Positions 27,740-38,300 of a DNA stretch of 64,000 nt are shown piece after piece (position 1 is the first letter of the stretch; each line of letters begins with the position of its first letter). A program made the position numbers and the translations under genes. This DNA comes from Phytophthora colocasiae (taxonomy: Eukaryota; Oomycota; Peronosporomycetes; Peronosporales; Peronosporaceae), in the NCBI GenBank assembly GCA_018806915.1, contig JAGKQI010000088.1:930001-994000 (forward strand), in the 5' to 3' direction. The notes under the pieces are model-generated. The model saw only the letters and a program-made list of their open reading frames with translations, was not told where the DNA came from and made no database searches.

Positions 27740-29411
27740 AAAGCGAAAATGCCGTCGTGGTAGCCTTTCACTTTGATGCATGTCATCGTTCATCAGATCT
27801 TCCTGGCCGTCCATTGCTAAGATACCCCGCCTGGAGAGTCGCCGATCTTTTGGATTTTGACAACCATAACTGTCTGTTTGATTGGCATGAGGGGTCGCCC
27901 AAGAAATCTGTAGCTCGAGATCTCGCTCGAGTTTAGGAGGTTTGTCCTATGGAGACTACCGAGGTTGCCCTTGGTTGGTAGACTTGAAAGCCATACCTTT
28001 GGGTGCAACCAGAAAGAGGATTTCAACCGGATGCCCTCGATCTTGAAAGGTCGTACTCGATGACACGCATGCTTGCGTTGATAGGCATGGGCGACCGCGG
28101 AGCTTCGAGGCTTGGATCTTGCCGAAACTTGTCGTGGCGGACAGACCTTATCGGCTAGATCCTTGCGGCTATGCTTGGCTTCTGTCCTATACACACTGTA
28201 GGGTTTTTAACTTGCGACTCTGCTCTGTTAGCACGAGCTATTGAATTACGCTTATCGGTGCCAGTCTTGCTAACAGTGCCAGAATACCGCGTTCGGCATC
28301 ATGTCGTCCTGTCCTATGTGAACCGCATGAAGCAGGATTGGGTTGCTGTTGTCAACAGCCTGTCGGGGTAGCGACAACCTTTCGTCCTCGCTTACTGGGC
28401 CCGGAACACACTGGTGTGGACATAACTTCCTTAACTTCCTATCCGTGGCATACAATACATGCAGGTGATATTTCAACAAGATGGTTATCTCATGTGGTCC
28501 ACTCTTTACGAATTTTGCGGAGTTGAAGTTGTGTGGTCCACCCTGTACGGCGGGTGCACTGTGGTAAGTGCGATACTGTAGTCGCCAGGAAATTCTGGAC
28601 TGTCATTTCCTTTACGCCACAGTCGCAGCCTGAAACGGAGACTGAACATCGATCGTGTTGGCAAGGTGTGAATCGCCTTTGCATCGCATTTTAGCCGTCA
28701 GCTGTGGCGTTTCTAATACTGCGACTGAAAAAAAAAGAAACGAAACGGCCTGAGTTTTGGAGCCTCAAGCTCCGAATCAAGAAGGCCAGCATGAGGCCAG
28801 CTTTCGCCACTATCATCGCATGCACAGCCTCAAGTCTTGAGGCCAGCTTCCCAATACACCCTTGCAGCGTCGCATTCATTTTTCGTGCAACATCTTGCCC
28901 TCCTGTAATTTCCCCCAAAGCGAAAATATTAGTTCGTGCGGTCGAGACAGCTTTTTGAAATGGACTATTAGAGCAACATTTGAGTTGAGTTGCGTAACAG
29001 TTGCTACAATGTTGCTCGAGTGCTCGTTTTATGGTGATAGCGCTGTCGGTCTTTTCTCTGTTCCATCCAGCGATAAGATCTGGTGCTCAGTATGTGGAGT
29101 CAGTGCCGCCCTCTCGCTCTCTCTCCCCTCCCCTCTGTTTTCTCGCTGGAAAGTCGAGCCGCGACAAAACGCCAAAAGGAAAGAAGGCGACTGGAAGACG
29201 CAGTAAAGCTACGACGTTCCGGAAGAAGCCGCCGTCGTACTCCCCCAACACACACACAAACAGGAAAGCAAACGGACAGCAATGAGCGCCAATTCCGACC
29301 GGAGGTGGAGTCTCGCGCGCGCTACCGAGTTCTTCAGTGGCGACGGCAAGCCCGACATGTAAAAAAAAATATTTTTATACTCAACTCTCTCTATAAGAGA
29401 AACATTCACTC
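27740..29411. other. Long intergenic region without a recognised gene
   Basis: Several open frames of 60-125 codons exist on both strands, the longest on the minus strand at 27817-28194, but none shows a signal peptide, domain motif or splice structure I can support. The segment at about 28700-28950 is a mix of short direct repeats (AGGCCAGC recurs three times). The right 300 bases probably hold the promoter of the FHA/RING-CH gene. The region may be decayed mobile DNA, but I cannot show it. Confidence 0.5.
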
Positions 29412-30827
29412 ATGAATCACTATTGTACTTTGTATGGTAGGCTCGATATTCGCGGCATGACGGCGGTGACCAAAGGAGCGGCCGGGAAACGCGACAAGTT
29501 TCGCAAGAGCGTCTCGCGCTGTGGCGTGTCCATCTACGGTCCGAAGCACTCGGCCTCAGCCTCGACGGGGGACGCTGTAAACCGGGAGAAGATTTTCATT
29601 GAGGACCCGAGAGCCCCGTGCCTTAACATTGACTACTCGAACGACGCGTATCGTCTGCTACCGTCCTCGGAGAAGTTCTCAGCCCACACGGGCGTGTGCC
29701 AGATCCTCGGGACCAAGTGCATTCGAGGAGGGAAGCACCGTATTAGGGTGGGCGACATCATCCGTTTCGGGAGTGTTGGTCTGTTAGTGACAGAGATCGA
29801 CACGGGCAACGTAGGCCCGAATGACGCCACGCTGAGTCCGTCCGAGGTCAACAGCCTTATCCAGCGCGTGGTGTGCCATGACGAGGCGCTAGCGGACGTG
29901 GACAGCGGCATGGACACGGACGACGAGAACGGAGACGCCTCGGGCAACGATGAGTCGAAGCCTCGTTCGTCGCTGCAGAGACAGAGCACGAGCGCCATCT
30001 GCTACGTTTGCTACGACGAGTCGGAGGACGACAACCCGCTCATTGCTCCGTGCAAGTGCTCGGGAGACACCAAGTACATTCATTTGAACTGCCTAAAGCG
30101 CTGGAACACCAATGGAGAGAAGAACGAGATCTGCACGGTCTTGGACGAGAGCAACGCTCGCACTTGCTCTATTTGCAAGGCCCCTTACCCAAGCAAGACA
30201 AGATTGCCTAATGGCAAGGTGCTGTCATTGCTTCCGGACAGATTGAACCCGCCCTGCATCATGTTTCAGGTCGTGACCAAGCATTCGTCCTCGACGCTGA
30301 ACTTGTCCACACGGTACCAGCTCAGTTACAAGATGCTCATGGACAATGACATCCACAGGCCGCTGATGGTTGGACGTTCGTCACAGTGCGACCTGGTGCT
30401 CAAGTACCGCACAGTGTCAACCATCCACGCTGAAATTCACTACTCGAAGGGTGAGTTCTTCCTCAAAGACGCTGGAAGTTCCAACGGCACCTTGCGGTAC
30501 ATATACCGCCCCCTGACCCTGCACAACAACCAGTCGCTGCACGTCAAGTTCGGTCGCACCGTATTATCAATCAAGCCTACCAAGAAGATTCGGCTGCCGC
30601 ACTTCTTCGGCACGACTGGCCACCTCCATGGTAACGGCTCACGGCTCGACGATAGCGGTGTGCAAGACGATGACGAGATGTCCAACAACTCCACCCCCCG
30701 TAACAATAGAATCCGATACTACAACCACGCGGCGCAGCAGCAAGTACCGATGATGCCGACGCAGCAACAGCAGCAACAAGCACCACGCCAGAACTTGCAG
30801 ACGCAAATGCAGAACTTAGATCTGTAA
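29412..30827 (+). CDS. FHA / RING-CH / FHA domain protein
   Basis: The product is 471 residues from one exon; an in-frame ATG at 29457 (MTAVTKGAAGKRDKF) is a plausible alternative start. An FHA-like N-terminal half (about residues 50-140, with a conserved RVGDIIRFG strand) is followed by an acidic stretch, then a RING-CH finger from C197 (CYVCYDES, CKCSGDTKYIH, LNCLKRWN, CSICKAPYP). A second, clear FHA domain follows at about 317-383 (GRSSQCDLVL, STIHAEIHY, AGSSNGTL). The C terminus is glutamine rich. RING-CH fingers usually act in ubiquitin transfer and FHA domains bind phosphothreonine, so a phospho-directed ubiquitin ligase is the natural inference. No membrane helices are seen, unlike MARCH-type RING-CH proteins. 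Confidence 0.82.
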   Translation: MNHYCTLYGRLDIRGMTAVTKGAAGKRDKFRKSVSRCGVSIYGPKHSASASTGDAVNREKIFIEDPRAPCLNIDYSNDAYRLLPSSEKFSAHTGVCQILGTKCIRGGKHRIRVGDIIRFGSVGLLVTEIDTGNVGPNDATLSPSEVNSLIQRVVCHDEALADVDSGMDTDDENGDASGNDESKPRSSLQRQSTSAICYVCYDESEDDNPLIAPCKCSGDTKYIHLNCLKRWNTNGEKNEICTVLDESNARTCSICKAPYPSKTRLPNGKVLSLLPDRLNPPCIMFQVVTKHSSSTLNLSTRYQLSYKMLMDNDIHRPLMVGRSSQCDLVLKYRTVSTIHAEIHYSKGEFFLKDAGSSNGTLRYIYRPLTLHNNQSLHVKFGRTVLSIKPTKKIRLPHFFGTTGHLHGNGSRLDDSGVQDDDEMSNNSTPRNNRIRYYNHAAQQQVPMMPTQQQQQQAPRQNLQTQMQNLDL

Positions 30828-31354
30828 CGTCGCAGAACGTGCGTGCTCGTTGGCTTGGAACGGATTCCGTTTTGCGTGAGATTTCCCGCCCCCGCCGCCA
30901 TCGGCCGAGCCGCTCTTGTACCATCAACATCAAGAGCCGATGCTTGGGATATCGACCACCTCGACACCGAATTGACTCGACTTCCCGCGCCTCTGTTTTA
31001 ATTACTTATTCGACCCAGATCAAGAGAGACATCAGAAAAATATGCAGAAACAGGAGAGAGGCCGGTAGCAGAGCAGCCAACTAGATGGTTGTCCTGCCTG
31101 CGAATGAAGTGACCGTCGTCAGAATGAAGAAAATCCCAGAAAAAAAGAGTTAAATTGGTGATCGAGTTGTAGGTCCGACCGCTTCCAGAGTTACGGATCC
31201 AGCTGAACACGGAGCTAAGGTTGATAGCGGAAGTTTAAAGGTGAAGCTGACCTTCGTGCACTTGGTGCGTTAGGATCATTCATATTCTACATCTTGTAAT
31301 AAAAGGTTTACGAAATGACTTGGAGGAAAGCATTGATTCAATCAAGATGGACGC
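30828..31354. other. Intergenic between convergent genes, no gene seen
   Basis: This stretch lies between the 3' ends of the FHA/RING-CH gene and the SulP transporter gene. I see no conserved frame, repeat or RNA gene in it. Confidence 0.6.
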
Positions 31355-34195
31355 TCAATCGTCTGTTAAGTTAGACTCAAGCACTCCGATAGCCATGGAC
31401 TGCAACATGGCCTGCTGGAATCGAGCAGCCAATGCGGGGTGGGCCTTCTGCATCCGCGCATAGTGAGACTTGGCCAAGAAGAAGATGGAGCTGGGCGCCT
31501 TAATCTGCGCTGTGAATTGGTGACGTTTGTGCAGAATCATCTCGGACGCGCCTACTAGACCACCTTGGCACACCCGGGTAATGCGTTTGCGGCCACGGAA
31601 ACCAGGACCCAGTCCCTCGTGGATCTTGGACGGCATGAATACGTCCACCTTGCCGTAGCCAATGAAGTAGACGCCGTTCACTGCTCCACCTGCTCGATAC
31701 AGAGTCTCCCCCTCCTGCTTGAGCAAGTGAGTCACGTACATCTCGCCAAGTTCTCGAGTGAGTACTGCGCTGGCGTCTTCGTTTCTTGGAGTTGATCTAT
31801 CTGCCAGGGAGTTGGCTAGCAGCGCTTCGTCGTCCGTACGGTGCGAGCCGTCTGGGCGTGGCAACAGCTCGTCCAGCAGCTTCCAGCGCTGGCCTTCGTC
31901 ACCTCCAGCAGTAAGCAAGGCTGGAGCTGATTCACTGAGCGGCAAAATGCCTTCAGATACCAGCAATTCGTCTTCACACCATTCCAATGCCTTGTCCAGT
32001 GTGTCGAACACCAGAGAGCCTGTACCGGAGCCGTCTTCCTTCTCAATTACATCATGGACACGCAACAAACGCTCTGCATCTGCCGGAACACTGGCAAAGA
32101 TGAGAGTAATGCCATGCTGAGCCAGCAGCTCCTTCGTGGCATTAAAGCAACTCCGTACAGCCGTCGCGTCTACACCGCTCACCTTCTCGAAGTCCAAGAT
32201 GAAGTACCTTGTCCGAGCAGCATGAAGTGCAGCAGAGCCGCTTCGACCAGCCTTAGGAGTAGACGAGTAGCCGTGTGGCTTCTGGTTGTCGAAAACCGAG
32301 TCCAGTGTGGCGAGATCATCACTGAAAGTGTCATTTAACGGGCGAGCCACGTACGGTGATGGTGCGTGGCGTTGAGATAACATAGGTGAAGAACCGGAGA
32401 GGGTACTGGTCTTTGCTTCCTCTTTCTCTGTAGTGGTCACCAGCACGTGACGACGTACTTCGTCCATTACCTTGACACTTGAGCCGAAGAAAATGTAACC
32501 TTCCAGTTCTAGCGTGACAATTGACATTCGCATGTTCTGAAGTAGCACGCGTTCGCGCAGGTCGCGCTCCACACGCGAACGCTTCATGACGCGGTGGACG
32601 CTGGAAGTGGCGATGTACGAGTAGATGAAGTTGAAACCGGCGATGATGATGCCGACGACGATACCCAGCTCCAGGTTCACGAACACCATGGACAAGAAAG
32701 TGAGCCACACAATGCCGTATTCGCGAGGGAGGAGCTTGTTGCGCGCGTGCCAAAGCCACTCCAGCACGAGATCGAGACACACCAGCATCTGCAACGCGCC
32801 GAAGAAAACCTTTGGCACATACGCGATAATGGAAAACGGACTCAGCACAATGGCGATCTCGAGGACAAACACGATGAGACCGACGTAGCGGCTGTCAAGC
32901 TTGCCGCGAAGAGTAAAAATGGTCTGTGAGAAGAGGTAGGAGCCGGTAAAGCCACCACCAATACCCGACAGCAGGTTACTGATGCCCACAGTTTGAAGTT
33001 CGTGGTTGTGATCTAATGGTTTGCCCAGCGCAGTCTCGACAGCAGCCACGTCCAGTGAAGAGGAGAAAGCCACCACGAAGTACATAGCGATCCACGTCGG
33101 GATCTGGTCGGTCAAATGCGAGAAGTTGATCGTGGAAAAGTCGTAAAAGCCGTAGATCTGTGTGATCGTACGCGGCGACGGAGGTGGCTCGGCGACCCAT
33201 CCAGCAGCACGAGCATCATCCAGCGATGATCCAGTCACAAGTAGCAAACCGTAGAAGGTAGTCAACATTGCTGCTAAGCACAAGGGCATCACGGCCATGT
33301 GGTCCCAACGTGAGTTGACCCAGAAGATGGCCGTACCGGCAATGACACCTGGTACAGACAGCATCAACGCTTTTGTGTCGGCTAGTTTGATCCAGTCGGC
33401 AGGCTCTTTGATACTCTCCGTGGTCATCATTGATAGTCCAGCTTCAAGCGCGTAGAATCCAATGAAGGCCAGATACCCACCAACCACTGGCATCGGTAAG
33501 TACTGCACAAAGCTAGCCAGACGGAGCTTGCCCGTGACGATCAACGCTGCACCCAACACCGCCGTTGACACCGCCATAGTGAACAGCGTTGTTGCCAATA
33601 CCTCCTCCATTGAGAAGTCATCACCGCGAATCTCGTGCAGTGTTTTAATAATGGACGAGCACATGGCCGAGAGGAAGATGAGTCCGGCGTCCTGCACTTG
33701 GCCCATAGCGAATGGCAGCGAACTGACACACGTGAAGCAGATCTGGTGCACGGCGGCTGACACCAGCACCAACTTGACCAAATCGTTCATGTACGGTTGG
33801 AACTCTGGGTCGCGGAAGATGATCTGTGCAAAACTGATCATGAGCGGCACGAGAATGACCGTGTTGAGGACGCCGTAGACACCGATCTTGATCTTCCGCT
33901 GTGTGGAGGAGAGAACCGGGCCGTCACGGGTGCGCAACAGCGACGAGTTCTCCTCCACATCCACGACGATATCGTCCACACTTGTGGCTGCTGCACCACG
34001 GCGTGGATGATATGAATGCCGTGGGGTCTTCATGTTGCCAGTGGACACAGGCGGCAGGCCGCGCATCGAAGACAGCGGCGTGCTGCCGTCATACGTCCGA
34101 CTGATGGTCCCGGCGGGCGACTCTGGCATTAAGATACTACCAAAGTCACGACGGCGCGTGCGCGGCGTACGCGCCGTGGCTCCCGTGCTGTCCAT
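31355..34195 (-). CDS. SulP/SLC26 anion transporter with STAS and cyclic-nucleotide-binding-like domain
   Basis: The product is 946 residues from one exon. A basic, Ser/Thr-rich cytosolic N terminus of about 95 residues precedes a SulP membrane core (about 100-520) with many hydrophobic helices and the family-typical GISNLLSGIGGGFTGSYLFSQ region. A STAS domain (about 545-745) is split by a low-complexity insert and resumes at RYFILDFEKVSGVDATAVRS. The C terminus (about 815-930) resembles a cyclic-nucleotide-binding/CAP-type beta-roll (GETLYRAGGAVNGVYFIGYG, then GLVGASEMI), though the Arg of a canonical phosphate-binding cassette is not evident, so ligand binding is uncertain. The same SulP-STAS-CAP order is known in fungal YGR125W-type vacuolar proteins. 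A substrate cannot be named from sequence. Confidence 0.88.
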   Translation of the reverse strand: MDSTGATARTPRTRRRDFGSILMPESPAGTISRTYDGSTPLSSMRGLPPVSTGNMKTPRHSYHPRRGAAATSVDDIVVDVEENSSLLRTRDGPVLSSTQRKIKIGVYGVLNTVILVPLMISFAQIIFRDPEFQPYMNDLVKLVLVSAAVHQICFTCVSSLPFAMGQVQDAGLIFLSAMCSSIIKTLHEIRGDDFSMEEVLATTLFTMAVSTAVLGAALIVTGKLRLASFVQYLPMPVVGGYLAFIGFYALEAGLSMMTTESIKEPADWIKLADTKALMLSVPGVIAGTAIFWVNSRWDHMAVMPLCLAAMLTTFYGLLLVTGSSLDDARAAGWVAEPPPSPRTITQIYGFYDFSTINFSHLTDQIPTWIAMYFVVAFSSSLDVAAVETALGKPLDHNHELQTVGISNLLSGIGGGFTGSYLFSQTIFTLRGKLDSRYVGLIVFVLEIAIVLSPFSIIAYVPKVFFGALQMLVCLDLVLEWLWHARNKLLPREYGIVWLTFLSMVFVNLELGIVVGIIIAGFNFIYSYIATSSVHRVMKRSRVERDLRERVLLQNMRMSIVTLELEGYIFFGSSVKVMDEVRRHVLVTTTEKEEAKTSTLSGSSPMLSQRHAPSPYVARPLNDTFSDDLATLDSVFDNQKPHGYSSTPKAGRSGSAALHAARTRYFILDFEKVSGVDATAVRSCFNATKELLAQHGITLIFASVPADAERLLRVHDVIEKEDGSGTGSLVFDTLDKALEWCEDELLVSEGILPLSESAPALLTAGGDEGQRWKLLDELLPRPDGSHRTDDEALLANSLADRSTPRNEDASAVLTRELGEMYVTHLLKQEGETLYRAGGAVNGVYFIGYGKVDVFMPSKIHEGLGPGFRGRKRITRVCQGGLVGASEMILHKRHQFTAQIKAPSSIFFLAKSHYARMQKAHPALAARFQQAMLQSMAIGVLESNLTDD

Positions 34196-35352
34196 AGTGA
34201 AGTGACGAAGGGACGGAGCTCGTGACGGGTAGGAAGCGAATCAACAAGTGTGACGCGGCCGGCGCCGACCACGCACGCGGAGCTATGACTTGGACTTTCT
34301 ATTCAAGCATCCCACCAACAGCAGCCAGCTCCGGACGTCGGCGGCCTTCACCATCGGGCCGACGCTCCGACATGGAGTCCAAAGGTACATTATACTTCTG
34401 GCTGCATTTGGTTCTTGTACCGCATGCTCTGATTGCTGAAGCGCGGTCCAGTCAGCTGGCCGCAACGCAGAGATCGACCATGGCGGTACATTGCCGGCGT
34501 TACTCGAGACTCGGCAACGGGCTTAAAAAATTGTTTGCAGCTCTCAACGTCCATGAAAAATGGTGACAAGCCTCAAATCTCCTTTGACAGCTGAAGCTGT
34601 TCGCTGCGTGGCTATCTACTGCGGTTGTCTACTGGGCAGCTCCGTGTACCCGCCCACCGTCTGCAAGAGCGGCAGCCAAATTTGTCTTACTGGCCATGAC
34701 TTGACCGGGGATGCTGCGGTCTCCATGCCATGCGCTTCGTCTCTCCGGCTCGGTTGCACACTGAGAAAGGCCTGGAGATCTCAAGTTGAGATCATTGTGT
34801 ACCCGCCCAGCACTTCCCGATCTTCCAGAGCCGCCACCGATTTTTTGTTCTCGTCGGCGGAATGGAGAACGGCGTCTGTTTTCCCATGGGATTCAACACG
34901 CGGATCGAATTGCAATGCAAGCTCTACCGTAGCCCACAACAACTGCGTCGACAAAAGCGCCAACTGACCAGTGATTTAACTGGGATAGTCTAACCAGCAA
35001 ATTTTACTCCACACGCAACGTCAATCGCTGCGAAAGCAGACACACAATGGTGTACGTTGGTGCGTTGTTCCGCCCCTGACATTATGGTCGGATGCTGACA
35101 GAAGATACAGATACAACAACAGATACTGTACATGTACCAACAACACCAGAAACTAGGATGATTTGCAAGCCTGAGAGGACCAGCGGCGCAATTTTTCAAT
35201 GCCTGTACACGACGCATGCAGCACTGAGCATTGCCAAACTTTGATGAACTTACGGTTGTGGGAGGTCGAATGAAGGGGCGTCGTGAAGGATCGATGCTTG
35301 TCAAAAAGATTTGATGGCCATCAACGGTCACTCTCGGATCCCTTGGCCAGCG
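34196..35352. other. Divergent intergenic region, no gene supported
   Basis: This region separates the divergently transcribed SulP and surface-protein genes and should hold both promoters. Open frames at 34222-34566, 34560-34967 (plus) and 34781-34963 (minus) lack recognisable domains and overlap one another, so I do not call them. Confidence 0.5.
35328..35341 (+). promoter_or_regulatory. Initiator-like element of long-subtype gene
   Basis: Reads TCACTCTCGGATCC, matching TCATTCTCGGATTC before the paralogue at 27687. It lies between two in-frame ATGs (35311 and 35353). If transcription starts here, only the second can be used. Confidence 0.45.
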
Positions 35353-38300
35353 ATGTCCCCGAGTTGGCCGAAGCTTCTACTTCTAGCGGTCGTAACCTGC
35401 CTCCACGTCGATCTAATTGATGCAGCTATAACCTCGTTCCACAGCCAAGTGGCTGTGTCGTTAGCAAGCAATGGGACGTCGTTCGTGGCTTCTACTGAAG
35501 AGATACCTGGTGATCTACTTCTGGCTGACAGGAAAACTACCAAGAAGAAAGTGAAGAAGAACTTCAGCAGCAGCGAAATGGTCGTGGAAGACCTGGTCAT
35601 GTGCTCACAAGCTCCCAATTCAGTCTACGACGGAGAAATCGACGTGCTGCTGCTGTTCTCCAAATGTATCGGGGGCTCAACATTAGCGACAGTGGAGACG
35701 TGGGCTCGAGATATGAAAAAGATTGTGGACGACACCGTCGACACCTACGCTGGTGTCACTCTAAATTTCAAAGCTTCGATGGTTTCCGGGGCCTGTACGC
35801 ATGGCGAACACGAGGTCACTGCAGACGACTTGGATCGCGTTGCTACACACCCCGGACTTGGCGACGTGCACGCAATCGATTCGGTCCTAGCCTCAACGGA
35901 CAGCTTCACTGCAGTCCTCTCCTTCGCTACGGACGCCACGTCATACAACGAGATCGTCTCGTTCGAAAACGTCAACCAACTGGGCAACGTCGTAAACTTC
36001 CAGCTCAGTGGAAGTAGTGAGAACTGTGAAGGCGGGCCAGATAGCTGCATCGAGCTGAATCAGGACGACGACATCTTCATGTACAACCCGTTCACAGTCA
36101 CGCAGTCACTGGACTGTGCGGATCTGGAGAACGGCGTACCAGTAACTCTTGTCGGCGATGACGGCACACGTCAATGCTATTGTGGCTGTCCAGCAGGCTA
36201 CGAAATGCAGACAAAAGGGAGAGATAAGGCGTGCGTGAAAGTAAACAACTCAGCGTCGATCTGTGTGTGGAGCAAGGTGAGCGGCTACAAGCATCAAGTG
36301 ACTTCTCCATCCAGTGTCTGCTCTTTCGACCACGTCGTTGACAAGTGGGGTATCCCTCTCCCTCTTCCGACTAGTGGATACGGCTCGAACAAGCTCCTGT
36401 TACTGTCAGATGCGTCGCTCGATCCACGCGTGCGTGTTGCTGCTATCAAGATACAAAACCCGGAGTATTATGCCGGATTTCTCAGTCCAATCCTCGGTAG
36501 TGTCACTTCGTCATGGCCGTTGAAGTTTAGTGACGTCGTGGCTCGAGCTGCAAACGCCGCGAAGTTCGATCCGATGATTCCAGGCGGAGGAGATCTACCC
36601 GTACATGACGCAGCGAAGACTTGGAAAGATTACCAGTCAAATCGGGCAGACGCTGTGAACAGCATTGTATTCAAAGACTATGGCAAGTACCGGTTGGAGA
36701 TGGATGCGTACGACTATTATTCAAGCGCAACATGCACCGGTTGTCTTGTTATCCTTGATAAATTCCGGCCACGAGCTATTTCACAGTGCCCAACCAGTTT
36801 CTGCGACTTTGGCGCGAATTGCTGTACAGCTGAGTTGACAACAGACAATGTTGCCAAGGCGAACGACCTGGTGCAGCAGTATTTTGGTTATGGTGACCAA
36901 GCTGAAAACGATGGTTGTAGTGGCAACAACCGATGTGACCTACACCAATTCAGTAAGAAGAACTTCTTCGAATCCAAGTACACAAAGTATTCACACGACG
37001 AAGCCATCTCGTGCTTCGACCAGGATGTCGTACTGGGAGAGATACTGAGTCACAAGAAAATCACTGTAAACCCACTCAAGCAACCGGATAAATCCTGCAA
37101 TGATGCAATAGCTCCAGTGCCGTCTGGTCAATGCACACGGTGTTGCACAATGTCCACTGCTTTGAGGGAGTTTTGGACAGACTATCGCTGTGGCTCGGAT
37201 TATGATGCACGTTACTGTGAGGGCGACAGTGATCAGACGTGCACGTTCGAGCAGTGCCTGGTTGTTAATGGAGACACGCTAGCCACAACTACTGCACGTA
37301 TCAAGCCGAGTATTGTTGCCGAGTCGGAAAAAGTGCTGCAAAAACTACACGAGGAAGACGCGCAGACAGTAACGCAAGTGCATCGCGCACTGGAGTGTAC
37401 ATCTTACTACGGAAACGATGGGGTCTGTGACTACATGGCGAAGTTGTCGGAACTTGTCGAGACGACACAGAGCTTGAATTTTGAAGGAGACTTCAAGGTT
37501 AATAACTACGTCTATTGGCGCTTCAAAGTGAATGGTGACTCGGAGAAGTGGCAGCTCTGGAAGACCAGAAGACAAACTAGTGCGGAAACGGGATGCAATT
37601 GGGCGACATGCGAAGCTGTGTACGACGATGATCCTGTGCTGACGTTCTCCGACCCGGAAACCAAGATCTCTATCGAAGCTTGGACACAGTGTGGACTTGT
37701 ACGAAAATTCTTCTTCTACGTGCATTTACACGTGAACAGCGCTGTGGATGTATGCAAACACTTCGATACTATGTGGTATCAGACGTCGGTCTCTCGACTC
37801 CCTATTGCTGCTCAAATGTGCGCGTATCCGGGGAGCGATTTTGCCGAATTGACATTCGATTTCCATCCAAATCTTGGACTGCAGTACTCGCGCACTGAAT
37901 TACAGATGAAAGTGACGGAAGTTGTATGTTCCGGAGCATTGGAGAACCGCACAGCAGTGGGGATACTCAAAGTGTCGAAGGATTCACCTGAAATCGTCAC
38001 GCGCTTTGGCGTGGAGCTACTGCACACTCCAAACACTGAGGCGCTCACAAACTTTGATGTTTCGTGTGACTTTAAGTACTTGAGCTATGGAAACGTTATT
38101 CACATCAAGACGTGCAGTCGCTCGTTCTCTATTGCTGACTGTAAAGGCCCACAGTTTGATGTACCGAATGCCAAATGTGAGTACGACAAGTGTGCTGGGA
38201 AGGAGAAAGCTGGTTTGTACGAGGCTTGTGGTGGAAATATCGTCAAGAGCTCCAAGACCAGCACATATGTGGAGTCCAGAGAAAAGGGATGCTGTCAAGG

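Noticed and set aside
24415..27786. Longer N terminus (start at 27786) for the long-subtype gene
   Set aside because: It adds 33 residues without signal character, has no counterpart in the paralogue and would start upstream of the initiator-like element.
27817..28194. Minus-strand open frame of 125 codons
   Set aside because: No domain, signal peptide or splice pattern. I briefly considered a retroelement fragment but could not find a supporting motif.
34560..34967. Plus-strand open frame and an antisense partner in the divergent promoter region
   Set aside because: They overlap on opposite strands without recognisable domains. Two similar GGYT-containing stretches on the minus strand are too short to argue from.
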